Shown here: piece by piece, positions 22,285 to 34,045 of the stretch
Layout of the letters: each line of letters begins with the position of its first letter
Numbering within the stretch: position 1 is the stretch's first letter
Assembly: GCA_022315425.1 (NCBI GenBank)
Contig: JAIUPT010000033.1
Location: 682,001 to 746,000 of the forward strand
Reading direction: 5' to 3'
Length of the DNA stretch: 64,000 bases
From: Pseudevernia furfuracea
Lineage: Eukaryota > Ascomycota > Lecanoromycetes > Lecanorales > Parmeliaceae
Notes under the pieces: model-generated
What the model saw: the letters and a program-made list of their open reading frames with translations, nothing else
The model's database searches: none
Told to the model about the DNA's origin: nothing
Made by a program: the position numbers and the translations under genes

Positions 22285-22905
22285 ATAATAATATAATAAA
22301 AGCTTTTAATAATAAAAGTGTTAATGTAGATTTTGACGTAACGAAAGTCTTTGATAACAGAATTATTAATGTAATAGAACTCTTTAATAATAAAGATATT
22401 AATATAATAATATTCTTTAATAATAAAGATGTTAACGTAAACTTAAGAGAAGTTAAAGTCTTTCGTAATATTGATCTTAAAGAAATCACGATTATTACAC
22501 GTTGATAATCGTTAAAAATTGATATAATAACTGTCTCTTTCTAACTTGTTTCGAATTCGTCGATAAGATCTTTAACGTGTTTTAGCTGCTTGATCGTTAT
22601 TTAAACGTCATATTTCGAATTATAGTTAACTCAACGTATTAGATATTTTATGATTTTATTCTTAAAACGTTCGATAAAGCGAGTGCGTTTACGTATTAAT
22701 CGTTTTATCTTATCTTTCTCTTTATCGTCGACGATAATAATTAATAAAAAAGATAATCGACGTTTATATAAATCTATAAAAGAGTCTGTGATAGACTCTA
22801 ACTAAGTTATCGAGATGACGTTATAAGTTTTTATATTCGAGAATAATTATAGACGATAGATAAATCGCTTAATACGTTTTAATATTTGAAAGAGTCTCGC
22901 GAACT
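22285..22905. other. AT-rich interval with Asn/Asp-rich open frame, interrupted by element O
   Basis: The plus-strand frame at 22290-22505 (FNNKSVNVDFDVTKVFDN, later LREVKVFRNID) joins in frame with 9115-9225 across the insertion. It consists of repeated Asn/Asp-rich segments; many Asn codons are AAT and could be RIP-changed GAT (Asp), so the ancestor may have been strongly acidic. No family recognised. The rest to 22905 is featureless. Confidence 0.4.
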
Positions 22906-23027
22906 TGTCAAGAATAGGTGGTAGGACACTTAGTTATAAACTATAGAATGCTACGAGAGTAAAGAGCGACTATGAGGATGCGCCTTAGCGCATCACGTGA
23001 CCATGTCACGTGACCCGAATTTTGATA
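22906..23027 (-). repeat. Solo copia LTR (122 bp)
   Basis: Complete minus-orientation family LTR (TGTCAAGAATAGG to TTTTGATA) without internal sequence. It is flanked by a perfect 5-bp duplication GAACT (22901-22905 and 23028-23032), so it arose by LTR-LTR recombination of a full insertion. Confidence 0.96.
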
Positions 23028-24799
23028 GAACTAAGAGCTTAGCTTACTTGATAGTATCTCTAATAATTTATATTCTCGATAAAGTCGTAACTTAATAAGA
23101 TTCTCTTTCTTAAAGAACATTGATTAATAATACGCGTTATAATAATCTTTTATCTTTATTAATATAAAGTTCAAAGCGTTCTTTATATTTATATAAGCGA
23201 GACGATAATCGAGAACAGTCTCTGACGTTTTATAAATTAATCGAATAAATGTAATCTTTATAACAGATACGATAGTCTCAGATTAATCTAAAGTTTATAA
23301 CGAGATGTTTTTAGATTAAGAAGTCTATGACGAGATTTGATTTGATTTGATTTTTATACTCGTTTCTACCTAAACTGCGAAAGATAATTACGAGCTACTT
23401 CGTAGACAATGATTTTCTGTATCATTGTATACGTAAGAGAAACCTTTAAGTGTCGTCGTCTAGCGTACGTGTCACTTAGAATAAAAACTTTTACTTTCTA
23501 CTCAGGCGCACGCTGCATATCACACTAAGTACTATAACATTTAAATCTTGACTAATTGTACGATGAGAACGTTGTCTGCTTCTCGAATTAATCAAAAAGT
23601 CTAATCTAACTGCGTAATACACTAAATCACGACGTTGCGCGACGAGGTCGCGACTAATATAGTTATAACGACTACACTATATAGAGAGAAGACGATATTA
23701 AGATAACATGACTACGGCTCACTTCGTAGTTAGTCTGATATTACTAATCTCGATGAACGAGGTCGATCTTAGTGATGATATAAGTTATTCGAGAGACTCG
23801 AGAGCTTACGCTTCTATATTTGCGTTCAACTATCGAGTGAGAAGATCGATAGTTATAGTTGACGTTAGATCTTAGAGCGAGATTTAACGAGAGAAATAGA
23901 ATATCGAGATAAATAGTATCGATTACGTATCGTTACTGCTTCGACAGTTGACGTTGTTGACTTAGATTATTAACTCGGGCGAGGGTGAGAAGTTCTTATA
24001 TTCACGCGTTCGTCTGAAGTCTTGACGCGATCTCGCGTTGTAAAAACTCTGCTCAAGAGAGATAAGGTTTTGAGAAGAGAGTTCGACGCGCGATTGATCG
24101 ATTCCTATATAGTATTACTATCCGTTAAGCACGTAGAGCTGATTCTAAAGAGTGAATTCTATGATGAATATGTCGAGAAGACTCTATAGAAGAATAGATG
24201 TTATCGTTAAGAATAAAGCGCGATAGGCGTACGAACGCACGCGACAGCGAGAGCGAGAGTTAAGTATCTTCTTAATATGAGCATAATCTGAACTATTTCG
24301 ACTTTGTTTTTCGTTGTTTTCGTTACGTTGTATTCTCGAAACGAGCATCGTGAGAGAGAAGATAAATATCTATAATTTCTTCGATCATATCGGGGTCACA
24401 CGCCCACGCGTAGCTAATGTGAAGTGATTAGCTGCTAATATGCCTTTTATCTCTAGTCACTCGACACTTCTTAGACGCAAAGTGAGCGCGTTGCTGCGAG
24501 ATTTATTTTCGTTCGTTCGTTGTTACTATTGCTACTGCTGGTCTCGCTCGCGTCGCGTCGTCGCATCGTCGCATCGTCTTCATCTCTCTGAGATCACTTG
24601 GCTCTGCTACACACTATAAGCAACGCTGAGCCGTTGTTTATAGCGATAGCAGGTTCGTAGCCGACAGCACGTATAGCTGAATCTCGTTGCCAGCTATGAC
24701 GAGATAATATCGAATATATTTAATAATTTCTTGATTTTAAATTCGTAAATAACTTCGAAGAATATTAGATTAATAATGTTATATTTAATAGAGTTGTTA
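23028..24799. other. Interval downstream of gypsy family 3, with GC-richer patch; no gene
   Basis: No coding frame. Sequence from about 23350 to 24700 is less AT-rich than its surroundings (for example 24390-24660, with CGTCGC runs at 24555-24580). It sits where the 3' noncoding part and LTR of the minus-strand gypsy element would be expected, but I cannot define LTR borders. Confidence 0.35.
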
Positions 24800-24829
24800 A
24801 GCACGAAAGACAGCTACGAAAGTGCTTGA

Positions 24830-25548
24830 AATTATCGATTATTTATTAACTTAATATAATATCGAAGAACTATTTCGACGATTTGATTAAAACGTTTTAA
24901 TATATTATTCGTTTAAGAATATTAGATCGTAAAGTAAAGAAGCTCGACTTTAAGAAATTAAAATATCTCTTATTAAAGTTATTTTATAAATCGACGATCT
25001 CTATCGAAAATAATCGTCTCTGAGATATCTTATTTTAATAATATAAGTCTTTTAAATAATATCTATGCTTATAATTCTTCTTTTCGTCTAACTTCGTCAA
25101 CGATAAAAGTGATAGTCTTACTGAACTTATTCGTTATTAATATCGCACAGTCGTCGTCTATAAAAGACTTCGATAAAATAAGAATAAAGTCGATAATAAT
25201 AATATAAAAGAGTCTAATAGATGTGTAAATAGATTATAGCGATTCGTAAGAGCGGTATTTAGACGTTTAATTTATTTGATAATGAGAATAGTGACGAATA
25301 TACGTATAAAGTTTGATCGTTATATTATAAATAAACAGATCTGTGATAAGCTTCTTATATGTTCTTGTATATTCGAAATAATTTATCTTATCGTGCGTCA
25401 GCTTAAAAATGTCATATTTAAGAGTAAAAGAAATATATAGACGAAGATTGTCGTGTTCTTCTTTACAGTAGAGCAAGTTATTAATTATTTCGTATAATAG
25501 CTTTATAACATTTTTATCGAGAGTCTTATTACGCTTGATAATATTCAT
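24830..25548 (-). pseudogene. gypsy family 3 integrase remnant
   Basis: The 93-codon open frame (25548-25267) is the integrase zinc-binding domain: LTHDKINYFEYTRTYKKL, then YIRHYSHYQIN, where HCxHCQ has both Cys changed to Tyr. Farther down the minus strand comes core sequence (CAILITNKFSKTITFI, then IIFDRDRRFI), matching the two catalytic Asp blocks of gypsy integrases. Not a host gene despite the open frame. Confidence 0.8.
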
Positions 25549-26399
25549 AATTCTTATTTATCTTGATTCTTTATAATCGTCTTTGACACGTTACTTAAAG
25601 TTATCGTTGATCTAAATAAGACTAATAGAATAAACGCAGACGTTTATTATTAATATATTAAACTTAGATTTATCTGAGCTTGACCTCTCGTAGTCACGAC
25701 TAGTTAAACGAAATAAAACGTCGAAAACGATATTAATTCTATTTAACTTGTAACGAATATTTATGCGAAAACGCTATAAATATTCGAAAGCTCTTATTAG
25801 ACGTAGATTCAGCTTTTTCACTAATATAATATTAAGACTTATTTATCGAACTAACTCGACGATCGCTAAGTGATTAGTGTAAATAATTATTATTTTAATA
25901 TATCTTTATGAAATAACGAATCTTTTTCACGATTCACACAATATCTATTATTTCAAGTTTCGTCGATTAATAGCGTGACTTCGCAAACTTGACCTGACGA
26001 CTTAAAAAGAGAATAAGTTGCTGTGATTTCTGCTTAAGATATTTTATAATAGACTTTATATCGATTTAATACTTATCTATAATAGACTTCGTGTCTGAAT
26101 TCTTCTATAGCTTATTTTTTATATAATAAACATATATCGTAAAGTCTTATTTCTTATTAATATCTAAATTCACGTATATCTACTTCTTAAAATTGTGATA
26201 ATAAAGTATAATAGATCTAATAAAGACTTTTTAAAGTTAATAATAGATATTTAATTTCGACGAGATAGACTTCTTTAGACGAAGACGCGCAACGATAGAT
26301 TTATACTTATTATTATTATTAAATCTGAACCTCTAATAGAGAAACGTTTTGCGTTCTTAAAGAGATTTAATAATCGCGATATAATAGAGCACATATTAT

Positions 26400-27200
26400 T
26401 TGAGATAATCGATAAGATCTAGATATTTGTTTAATGTCGTAAGAATCTTAAAAAACTTTAGATTCTTAATAACTTATAATTTCTTCTTAGCGATAACAAG
26501 TTCGAGAATATTCACTCTTTGATTTAAAAGAGACACAGATAAATACTTAAAAAAGATCTTATTAAGTGCGAGATGAATATTTATCTTATTTAAAACTTGA
26601 AAAATCTAAATAAGATAACGAATATACTCTTTCAACGACGACGAGAAATAATATTATTATCGATATATGCTCTATAAAATCATCGAAATAATCTTAAAAT
26701 ACGATTAATTATTCTTTATATATAGACGAGAGAGTTTTAGAATTTTATTATTAATATCTTAAAGATCTTTTAATCTCTGTGAGAGACTATCGTGAGTCTA
26801 TAACGATATCTTATTTTCACTTATTATTAATAGAAGAAAGCGATAACATTAATAATTGAGATATAAGAAGCATTTCGAAGTAAAATAAGTATATCTAATT
26901 AAGATAATATCGAGTAGATATCAGATATCGTGATCTTATTAAATGCTTTAATGTCGATTATTACTCGATCTTTAGAGTCTTAAAAAGTGTTTTTTTATAT
27001 TATAAAGCACGAAAAGAAAAAAAGAGTAACAATAGTTATTTACTTTATATAACTTTATAAGTGTAACTTATTAAAGACTTTATCGATGATTTCACGATTC
27101 TTCGATCTAACGAAATATATTCTAATTTGCTCGAACTTATATAACTCTCGTTAATTATCTATTAATAATATATTCATTTATTTCGATTCAAGAACGTTAA
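26400..27200 (-). pseudogene. gypsy family 3 reverse transcriptase remnant
   Basis: Minus-strand frame: IIDKVFNKLHL, VIIDIKAFNKITISDIYSIL, NVIAFFYQ, then after the destroyed catalytic region LKEYIRYLI-IFQVLNKINI, LALNKIFFKY, QRVNILELVIAKKKL and LTTLNKYLDLIDYL. This is the order fingers, palm, thumb of gypsy reverse transcriptase. Confidence 0.78.
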
Positions 27201-27420
27201 TTACGTTATCGATATTCTTTTAGAGATTGAGAAAGACTTTCACAGTCGAAGTAAAAATTAAAATAATTAAAGAATTAGAGTCGTATATAGTTATATTCGT
27301 AATATAAATAATTTTAGTTTTTGATAACGTAGTAGTTACATTAAAGACTATTATAATCGTTATAATTATAATAAGAGTCTTCTTAATTCATGAGGTTTTA
27401 AAAGTCTTTGACGATTGATA

Positions 27421-27658
27421 TATTACCTTAAGGGGGGCAGGTAAATCGGGAATGTTCGGCTAACCTTCCTTGCTCAGCAAGTAGAGAAGAATATGTCACT
27501 AACATAAGTATAATGCGCCATTAACATGATATTCTATAAAGTCTTCTATTAATAGAATATGAACTCTATATACTAGCATAAGGTACATCTAAGCGAATAT
27601 ATCCTCAACAAAACGTTATATTCAAAAGTATATTAACAATTTGTTTAGCGCAATATTA
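27421..27658. other. Unique non-coding interval at edge of gypsy family 3
   Basis: Starts with a G-run (AAGGGGGGCAGG). It holds TGTTCGGCTAACCTTCC, which could be a retroelement end, but no partner repeat was found in the window. No coding frame. Confidence 0.3.
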
Positions 27659-27794
27659 TGTTAACGTTCTATTAACGTTCTATTAACGTTCTATTAACGT
27701 TCTATTAACGTTCTGTCAACGTTCTGTCAACGTTCTGTCAACGTTCTGTCAACGTTCTATCAACGTTTTATCAACGTTTTGTCAATGTTTTAAC
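27659..27794. repeat. 11-bp tandem repeat (GTTCTATTAAC), about 12 units
   Basis: Units GTTCTATTAAC change stepwise along the array to GTTCTGTCAAC and GTTTTGTCAAT, an ordered gradient of variants typical of slippage-grown arrays. Confidence 0.9.
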
Positions 27795-27852
27795 ATTTCT
27801 ATTTCAATTTCACGTGATTAAATTACGTGATTATAACTACTAAATTATATTT

Positions 27853-27956
27853 CGAATAGGACTATTATATATATAATACTATACGAATAGGACTGTTATA
27901 TATATAATATTGTACGAATAGGACTGTTATATATAATAATATTATACGAATAGGAC
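27853..27956. repeat. 31/32-bp tandem repeat, 3.3 units
   Basis: Units begin CGAATAGGACTRTTATATAT and end in a TA-rich stretch; the last unit is cut after CGAATAGGAC. Confidence 0.88.
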
Positions 27957-27984
27957 AAAAAGTTCAAAATTCTAAGTTCGCACT

Positions 27985-28440
27985 ATGAGTCACTGCAGCA
28001 TCCCAGTCAACGCAGTCACTCAGCCATGGAGACATCCCAGTCAATGCAGCCACTGCAGCTATGGAGACATCTCAGTCAATGCAGCCACTCAGCCATGGAG
28101 ACATCTCAGTCAATGCAGCCACTCAGCCATGGAGACATCTCAGTCAATGCAGCCACTCAGCCATGAAGACATCTCAGTCACTGGCTATGTGGCTAATGCA
28201 GCCACTGCAGCCATGGAGACATCCCAGTCAATGCAGCCACTCAGCCATGGAGACATCCCAGTCAATGCAGCCACTCAGCCATGGAGACATCCCAGTCAAT
28301 GCAGCCACTCAGCCATGGAGACATCCCAGTCAATGCAGCCACTCAGTCATGGAGACATCTCAGTCACTGCGGCTATGCAGTCACTGTTAGCCACTGCAGC
28401 TAAGGAGACATCCCAGTCACTGCGGCTATGCAGCCATGCA
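27985..28440. repeat. 34-bp minisatellite (CAGCCATGGAGACATC... units)
   Basis: About nine units of 34 bp (for example starting at 28091 and 28125) containing CATGGAGACATCYCAGTCA and ATGCAGCCACT. The unit shares CATGGAGACATCTCAGTCA with the minisatellite at 7240-7880 (there in reverse complement). As 34 is not a multiple of 3, the overlapping open frames are artefacts. Almost free of RIP changes. Confidence 0.88.
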
Positions 28441-28458
28441 GCCCCATACTAACGATAC

Positions 28459-28650
28459 GCAGTCACGGAGACCTCTCAGCCACTACCCTACATTCAGTCA
28501 TGCGCGGTCACGAAGACCTCTCAGCCACTACCCTACATTCAGTCATGCGCAGTCACGAAGACCTCTCAGTCACTACCCTATATTCAGTCATGCGCAGTCA
28601 CGGAGACCTCTCAGCCATTACTCTATATTCAGTCATGCAGCTAGTATATA
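28459..28650. repeat. 45-bp minisatellite, four units
   Basis: Units begin CAGTCACGGAGACCTCTCAG at 28460 and repeat every 45 bp. Being a multiple of 3, the array gives a 15-residue repeat in open frames on this strand; I regard it as noncoding because neighbouring arrays are out of phase. Confidence 0.88.
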
Positions 28651-28740
28651 GCCATATATAGTCATTATCGTAAATAAGTAAGTTTCTCAATTAGATATTC
28701 TATGTAAATACTTTTATAATTCAAATAAAGTTGACTAAGC

Positions 28741-28813
28741 ATCAATGGAAAATCAATGGAAAATCAATGGAATCTCAATGGAATCTCAATGAAGGACCAA
28801 TGGAGAATCAATG
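28741..28813. repeat. 11-bp tandem repeat (ATCAATGGAAA / CTCAATGGAAT)
   Basis: Six to seven degenerate 11-bp units ending in AATCAATG. Confidence 0.8.
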
Positions 28814-29488
28814 TATAATCCGCCCAAATGATTAATATGCTACAATGTGCAATTTGGTCGAATGAACGGATGTTCGTGTTGATACATTGATCATAATGTA
28901 CATTTTGATCAATTGGTCATTGCGCATAATCCGGTGTGTAGTCTCTATTATGCAGTTCGTAACATTAAACACAATGATATGTCTACCTGCCATAGATGGA
29001 AAATTCCGACTTCTACTGGCATCTGCAAATTGGTAGTTTTGTTAATTCGAGACCCCTTTAAGCACAACGTCAACATTATTCTTCGAGCTAAATAAACCTG
29101 TGCTCGTAGATTCTTGATATTATGACTTCGTCCCCCGTATAGAAATAAGTGAGATTTGAACTTTTTTTTGAGAATGAGACAGCGCAGTGCTAAGTAACAT
29201 ATAATGTTCGCAGTCTTGACAGTCTTGACAATTAAAACAACGCGAAATACATATATACACATATACACACACTTGTTTTTCTGTAAAGAAGAGATAAACA
29301 TATATAAAATGTTAAATAAAACATATACGACATATACGATAAAGAAATTTTACTCACTATGATTATTATTATTTTTAAATCAACTGCGTGTGAGTGTGAC
29401 TGTGAGCAAGCAAGCTCGATTACGAAATAAAGTATAATAATATATAAAAAATATCGAATATGCTGAGGGCTACGCCGAGAATATTTCT
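28814..29488. other. Unique, moderately AT-rich interval; no gene found
   Basis: Retains CA/TG dinucleotides (for example 28930-29060), so it was not a RIP target, but the open frames (60-117 codons) are short and have no recognisable motif. A CACA/TATA-rich stretch at 29250-29275 is simple sequence. Confidence 0.4.
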
Positions 29489-29612
29489 TATACTTTGAGT
29501 TTTAAGCTTAGACGTGTTTCACTCTCTTATTGACAAAATATCGAATTTTATTCAAAGAGATAAAGGTGAGTGAAATTAGACACGTCTGAGAACTGAGACA
29601 AGATAAAGTATA
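29489..29612. mobile_element. Possible MITE: 124-bp imperfect inverted repeat with TATACTTT ends
   Basis: Left arm TATACTTTGAG then TTAGACGTGTTTCACTC; the right arm in reverse complement reads TATACTTTATC then CAGACGTGTCTAATTTCACTC. The arms can fold on each other with a short centre, and a TA duplication at the ends is possible. Tc1/mariner-like MITEs have this form; a chance palindrome is the alternative. Confidence 0.4.
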
Positions 29613-31094
29613 GATATAATAAGATATATTCTTTTTTATGATTAAGAATTATAATTATTTTATGTTATTTTATAGACTTTTATCAAAAAGAAAGAAATCT
29701 GTGTTTCGAGCCTTTTAAAATTATAAAGATATGTTATATCTAACACGACGTATTATTAATATTCGATGAAATTCGTTACTACTCTATCTCTCTCGATATT
29801 TAACATTAAATATTAAACCCCTTTTTCTTTAAGCGAGATTTAGATATATCACAGCAGTATCAGCAGAAGATATATCTAAAATTATTATAATTCTAACGAA
29901 GTGGTTGCGAAGGCGATTTAGTCTTTGATTATATAAAAACACTCGTGCAGTAGACATTAATTTCTTCGTATTAACTCGATAGAGCGTTATCTTTACTCTG
30001 AAAATATATATTCGATTAAGATATAAGATAGAATTCATGAATATAAGAGTTTAAGAAATGAATATAGATAAGAAAAACGACGAATAAAAAATAAAATAGT
30101 TCTCAAATTGCGAGACATATCAGAAAATCTATAATTATATACTTAGTTTGATCTTACATTTCTTTCTCTACTTTAATCTTTTTTTAATTTTTAAGCAAAC
30201 TTTATAGATTCATTAATAGAATCAAAATCTCGATATCGAACGATTAATTAGAAAATGTTTAAAATGTCATCGTTCTGTTGACTTGGCCCTTGACTGTTAA
30301 CATCTTGATCGTTGATAACATTCTGAAGTTGATATTATAATAACAAATAATGATTATCGCTATACGCCGCAGATGTTCTTTAAATGAAACGTTTGATTCG
30401 TTTAATACGTTTCTTGACTTTCTTATTCTCGCTGTTTTCTCAATCGCGTTTTCTTGACGCAGAGAATAATCTCTTATCACTACGCTCGTCTTAAATTATT
30501 AACATTCTCGTCGATCTCGCTATTTAAGATCATTAATGAATTAATTAATTGTTTCTTATTATTCACGCTGTTCTTCGAGCAGAGTGAGTCGTTCTTTTTA
30601 ATATTTATATTAATAGTTGACAGATGCGATAAGTGATAATTAGCTTTAAAGTTATTATAATCTTTATTAATCGCATAATTCTCGCTTATCGACGTTTAAG
30701 CTAACTATGTCTTACTGCTATCTCGATTGATCGCTGATTCGATTAGCTTTAAGATTTGTGTGTTTTAAGAAATATTGTTATTGTCTGAGTCGAGAGTCGA
30801 TGTTTTGACTTTAGAAATATTATAAGCTTTATCGTTCTTCTCATCGATGATTATTGACGTTTCAGAGAATGACTCGTTATTACGATGTATATTATTTAGA
30901 GACTACAATGCGTCTTCAAATTTAATGTGGTTATCATTGCTGAAATGCGTGAAAATTGATATAATGTTAAGAGAACGATCTTGCTCTTCTAAAATCTCTA
31001 TTCTTGACTCAGTAATATGCTCGACGATCTCTAATTCGATAGATAGTATACTTGACGTTCTTTGACTTAATAGTCTATTTAAAAATCTTTGACT
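29613..31094. other. AT-rich degraded sequence, left flank of element B; unidentified
   Basis: Broken short frames on both strands (for example 30038-29829 minus, ending SADTAVIYLNLA; 30480-30259 minus). They look like RIP-degraded coding sequence of an older element, but I cannot assign a family. The sequence continues after element B at 37568. Confidence 0.35.
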
Positions 31095-31203
31095 TGTCAA
31101 AATTCGGGTCACGTGATGCGCTAAGGCGCATCCTCATAGTCGCTCTTTACTCTCGTAGCATTCTATAGTTAACAACTAAGTGTTCTATCATCTATTCTTG
31201 ACA
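31095..31203 (+). repeat. 5' LTR of element B (109 bp)
   Basis: TGTCAAAATTCGGG to CTATTCTTGACA with a single CACGTG box; it lacks the 13-bp unit present in its 3' partner. Confidence 0.95.
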
Positions 31204-31215
31204 GGTTATGAGCCC
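31204..31215 (+). promoter_or_regulatory. Primer-binding site of element B
   Basis: GGTTATGAGCCC abutting the LTR, a full 12-base complement of the initiator tRNA-Met anticodon arm. Confidence 0.75.
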
Positions 31216-31678
31216 GGGCTTGCTCAGCGACTATTTCACTTATACCCTATGTCTATCAGAGCCACAGTGATCTCTAAGCATCACGAGTTCATCGCAATGA
31301 ACGCCGCGACAGCTATGAGACTCTGTTTTTTAATCTTCTTGAGATGGGCATTGCCCTCTACAAAATAATCGTCTTTGGAATTCGAGGGGCTGAGAGTCCT
31401 ATCGCAAATCGACTCTCGACATATCGAATCTAATCGAACGTCGAACGTCGAACTCGTTATACGACCGTGCGATCGAATTTCATTAAGATCTCTGAAACAT
31501 TGTCAACTTCCTTGCGTGAGACACGCTAAACACGCTCAACGAGAATATTTCTTTCGCGATATATATCGCTTCAACGTTAATAAAGCGTTTACGTGAATCG
31601 AATCAATTATAACAACTCAAGAGGCTGAACTTCAGCATTAAATCGTCTGATCACACTTTAGAATTAATTAGTTATCGA

Positions 31679-31922
31679 CAAATCTCTACTCAGAGCGCGT
31701 ATACGTCTATTAAGAGTCAAAACAATAAGGATTTCTTGTTGAGATAAATCTTTCGATCTCATAAGTTCTCTAAAGAAGAGAGCTGAGACTCAGTCATTAA
31801 CAAATCTTCACTCAAAGCGCGTATACGTTTATTAAGGGTTAAAACAACAAGAATTTTTTGTTGAGATAAATCTTTCGATCTTATAAGTTCTCTAAAGAAA
31901 AGAGCTGAGACTCAGTTATCGA
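31679..31922 (+). repeat. 122-bp direct duplication in the leader of element B
   Basis: Units 31679-31800 and 31801-31922, both containing GCGCGTATACG and TTCGATCT-ATAAGTTCTCT. The frames of the two units differ, so the region is probably untranslated. Confidence 0.88.
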
Positions 31923-32209
31923 ATTCTTTTCATCGCTATTCGACTTTATTCTATCGTCGAATATGACTTCATTTCACGACGACAGTCATCGAAGCGACTA
32001 TTCTAAATTCGAGTTTCTATCGAAGACTTAATATAAGAAGAACGTTATTTCTCTTCGAAGATCTATACGTCTTTAATAATTGTCTTCGATATAGTTTCAG
32101 CGAAAATTAGATCAATTCAAATCTTTCTTGTCTCTAAGTACCTTTTATCTCAATAATATCGTTCGTATCTATCGAAGATTTAAGTATAAGCACTTTTTAT
32201 TTCTCGTAT

Positions 32210-32640
32210 AAGAACTCGAAGATCAGCAGCAAAAGTTATTAGATATCGATAAGATTCTCGAGAACTTTAACGAAGATTAGAATATCTATTTCACTCTCAC
32301 TACTTTCGCGAACGTTAATAATGTCGACTTTCAATTCGAAGTTAGCGAAGATGTTCTCAGTGTCTCAAGTGACACTAAGTTATTCGATCTTCGTGTCAAA
32401 AGTTCTCTGAATCTTACTTCTTCGACTTCGACTTCTTCGACTTTAAGATCTTCGTCTCTTATCGTCTCAGTCATCTCTCAAACTGAGTCTTTCGTTTGAA
32501 CATCATCGTCGTTATTATTCACATCGTACGTGTCGCTCTCAGAAACCTTCTTAGTAATTCTCAGCATCTATAATCGACGAAGAATCAAGCGCATAAGACG
32601 TCGTAAGAAACATATTAACTCTAATAGTTTTAACGATTGA
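32210..32640 (+). pseudogene. Ser/Thr-rich gag-region frame (element B)
   Basis: Same frame as at 1634-1305 (minus): an acidic start, NLTSSTSTSST run, and a basic end (RRRIKRIRRRKKH). Broken by stops. No named domain. Confidence 0.5.
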
Positions 32641-32785
32641 TTCTCTCGAAGAGAGAAGCGCTTTTTCTTTAAACTTCATTATTATTTTAAAGTTTAATTT
32701 AAGATATCGTTCATAAAAGTAGAATATCAACAATTAATTGATGCTTAATAATCTTATTCTCTTTAATGCGATCACCAGTTATAGA

Positions 32786-33361
32786 GTCTGCATCGTTATC
32801 TTTTATCGTCTCGAAGATAGCGATCGCGAACTCGTCGAAGTCGAATTCGATAATAAAGACTCTTAGATTATGCTCGATGTTTTAATTAAGAACTATTAGT
32901 CTAAGAGCACGGGTCTCTATAGAGAACTAATGCGTCGAATATTCGATCTCACTCTTAAAAAAGAAGAAGTTCGTTAATATAAAAAGAACTTTCGTAAGAT
33001 CATCTTCGATATCATTAGCCTTTATAAATCTCTCGTCATTTCGAAGTCTCTACGAATTTTAATTTTTCTTATGAGACTTGACGACTCTTACGACATGTTC
33101 GAGTCAAGTTATATTCAAAATCATAATCTCTTTGAGAACAAGTTCGTTAAGTTTTAAGAGATTATCGTGATCGTCGTGAACGAAGAAGTTAGAATCTCCT
33201 TCAAAGAAGAAGAATTAATTATATATGTCGCTCATAACGATAAGAGCAAAGACAAACAAGCTGCTTTTAACAACCTCGACGACTCTGATATTAATCGTGA
33301 GATCTATTTTTCGTATAAGGTAGCTAATCGCAAATTCAGACATCTCTCTATCAAATGTTGA
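32786..33361 (+). pseudogene. copia gag remnant with zinc-knuckle-like end (element B)
   Basis: Capsid-like sequence (RIFDLTL, SLRILIFLMRLDDSYDMF) ends in a TAA, then VIVVNEEVRISFKEEEL and the zinc-knuckle-like CFSY...HLSIKC (33167-33361). The second Cys is Tyr (TGT to TAT). Confidence 0.75.
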
Positions 33362-33562
33362 ATCAAGTTTTCTTATCTCAAGTTTAAGAAATTCATAACG
33401 AAAGAGAAAAAGAAGAAGAAGATAAAGATCTTCGACTTTAAGAATAAACTCTCAAGTAACAAGCGTAAGCGCATCGAAGAGACATCTTTTAATGCCTCTG
33501 CTTCAGAGAAGAACGATTATTTTAATGTTAATTATATCTTCTTAAAGAAACTAAACTTCATT

Positions 33563-34045
33563 ATGTATTATTCGAATATCAACTCGAACGACTTTAATAT
33601 CCTCGATGCGGTTAATGATCAAGTCATCAATCTAATCGTCACGAAAGCTCTCGAACATAGTCTCATGACTACGAATTTCGTGAATCTTCTTATTCGAGTC
33701 GTCGTAGATTCAGACTGCTCTCGTCATTCTTTCGCGGATCGTTCGATATTCATTATCTACGAAAAGGTCTACTCTCGATCGATCAAGAACATCGAAGAGA
33801 GCGAAGTGCAGTCTTAAGACTGTGACATTATTAGCCTCGACTGTGTGATTAGAGAAGAGTGTGTGACAGTCACTCTGCGAAATGTCTTATATATATTCGA
33901 TATGAGCGTCAATCTTCTCTCGATCAATAAACTTTTAAACTTCGACATCGCTGTCTTCTTTTATAAAATAGAATATACTCTTATTAAGAACGATTTGAAG
34001 CTTATCGATACTCGTAATCGTGATCTCTTCTTTTTAAATCTCTAA
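33563..34045 (+). pseudogene. copia protease and GAG-pre-integrase (element B)
   Basis: Protease stretch VVVDSDCSRHSFADRSIFII (33563-33817 frame) with DSD in place of DSG, a TAA at 33815, then GAG-pre-integrase (33845-34045: VTLRNVLYIFDMSVNLLSIN). Ends at FFLNL before a TAA that replaces Trp. Confidence 0.82.

Larger units (their letters stand above)
24800..27420 (-). mobile_element. RIP-degraded Ty3/gypsy element, family 3, 5'-truncated
   Basis: Minus strand from about 27200 downward: the region before the reverse transcriptase (LYKFEQIRIY), reverse transcriptase, RNase H zone, integrase zinc finger and core. No gag is present; at 27420 the character of the sequence changes to low-AT unique and tandem-repeat DNA. 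Related to, but distinct from, the family at 46659 (same DIxxLNxxxIxDxY arrangement). Confidence 0.75.

Noticed and set aside
25267..25548. 93-codon ORF as a host gene
   Set aside because: The residues match the zinc-binding domain of gypsy integrase, and core blocks follow in the same strand.
27659..28650. CRISPR-like array
   Set aside because: Repeats are directly adjacent without unique spacers, and the context is a fungal genome.
27985..28661. Open frames of 155, 109 and 77 codons in the 34- and 45-bp arrays
   Set aside because: Tandem-repeat artefacts; the 34-bp unit shifts frame each time, and the overlapping frames are equally open.
29150..29190. tRNA B-box-like GTTCAAATC on the minus strand
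   Set aside because: The flanking bases do not form a T-arm, and no A-box or cloverleaf fits.
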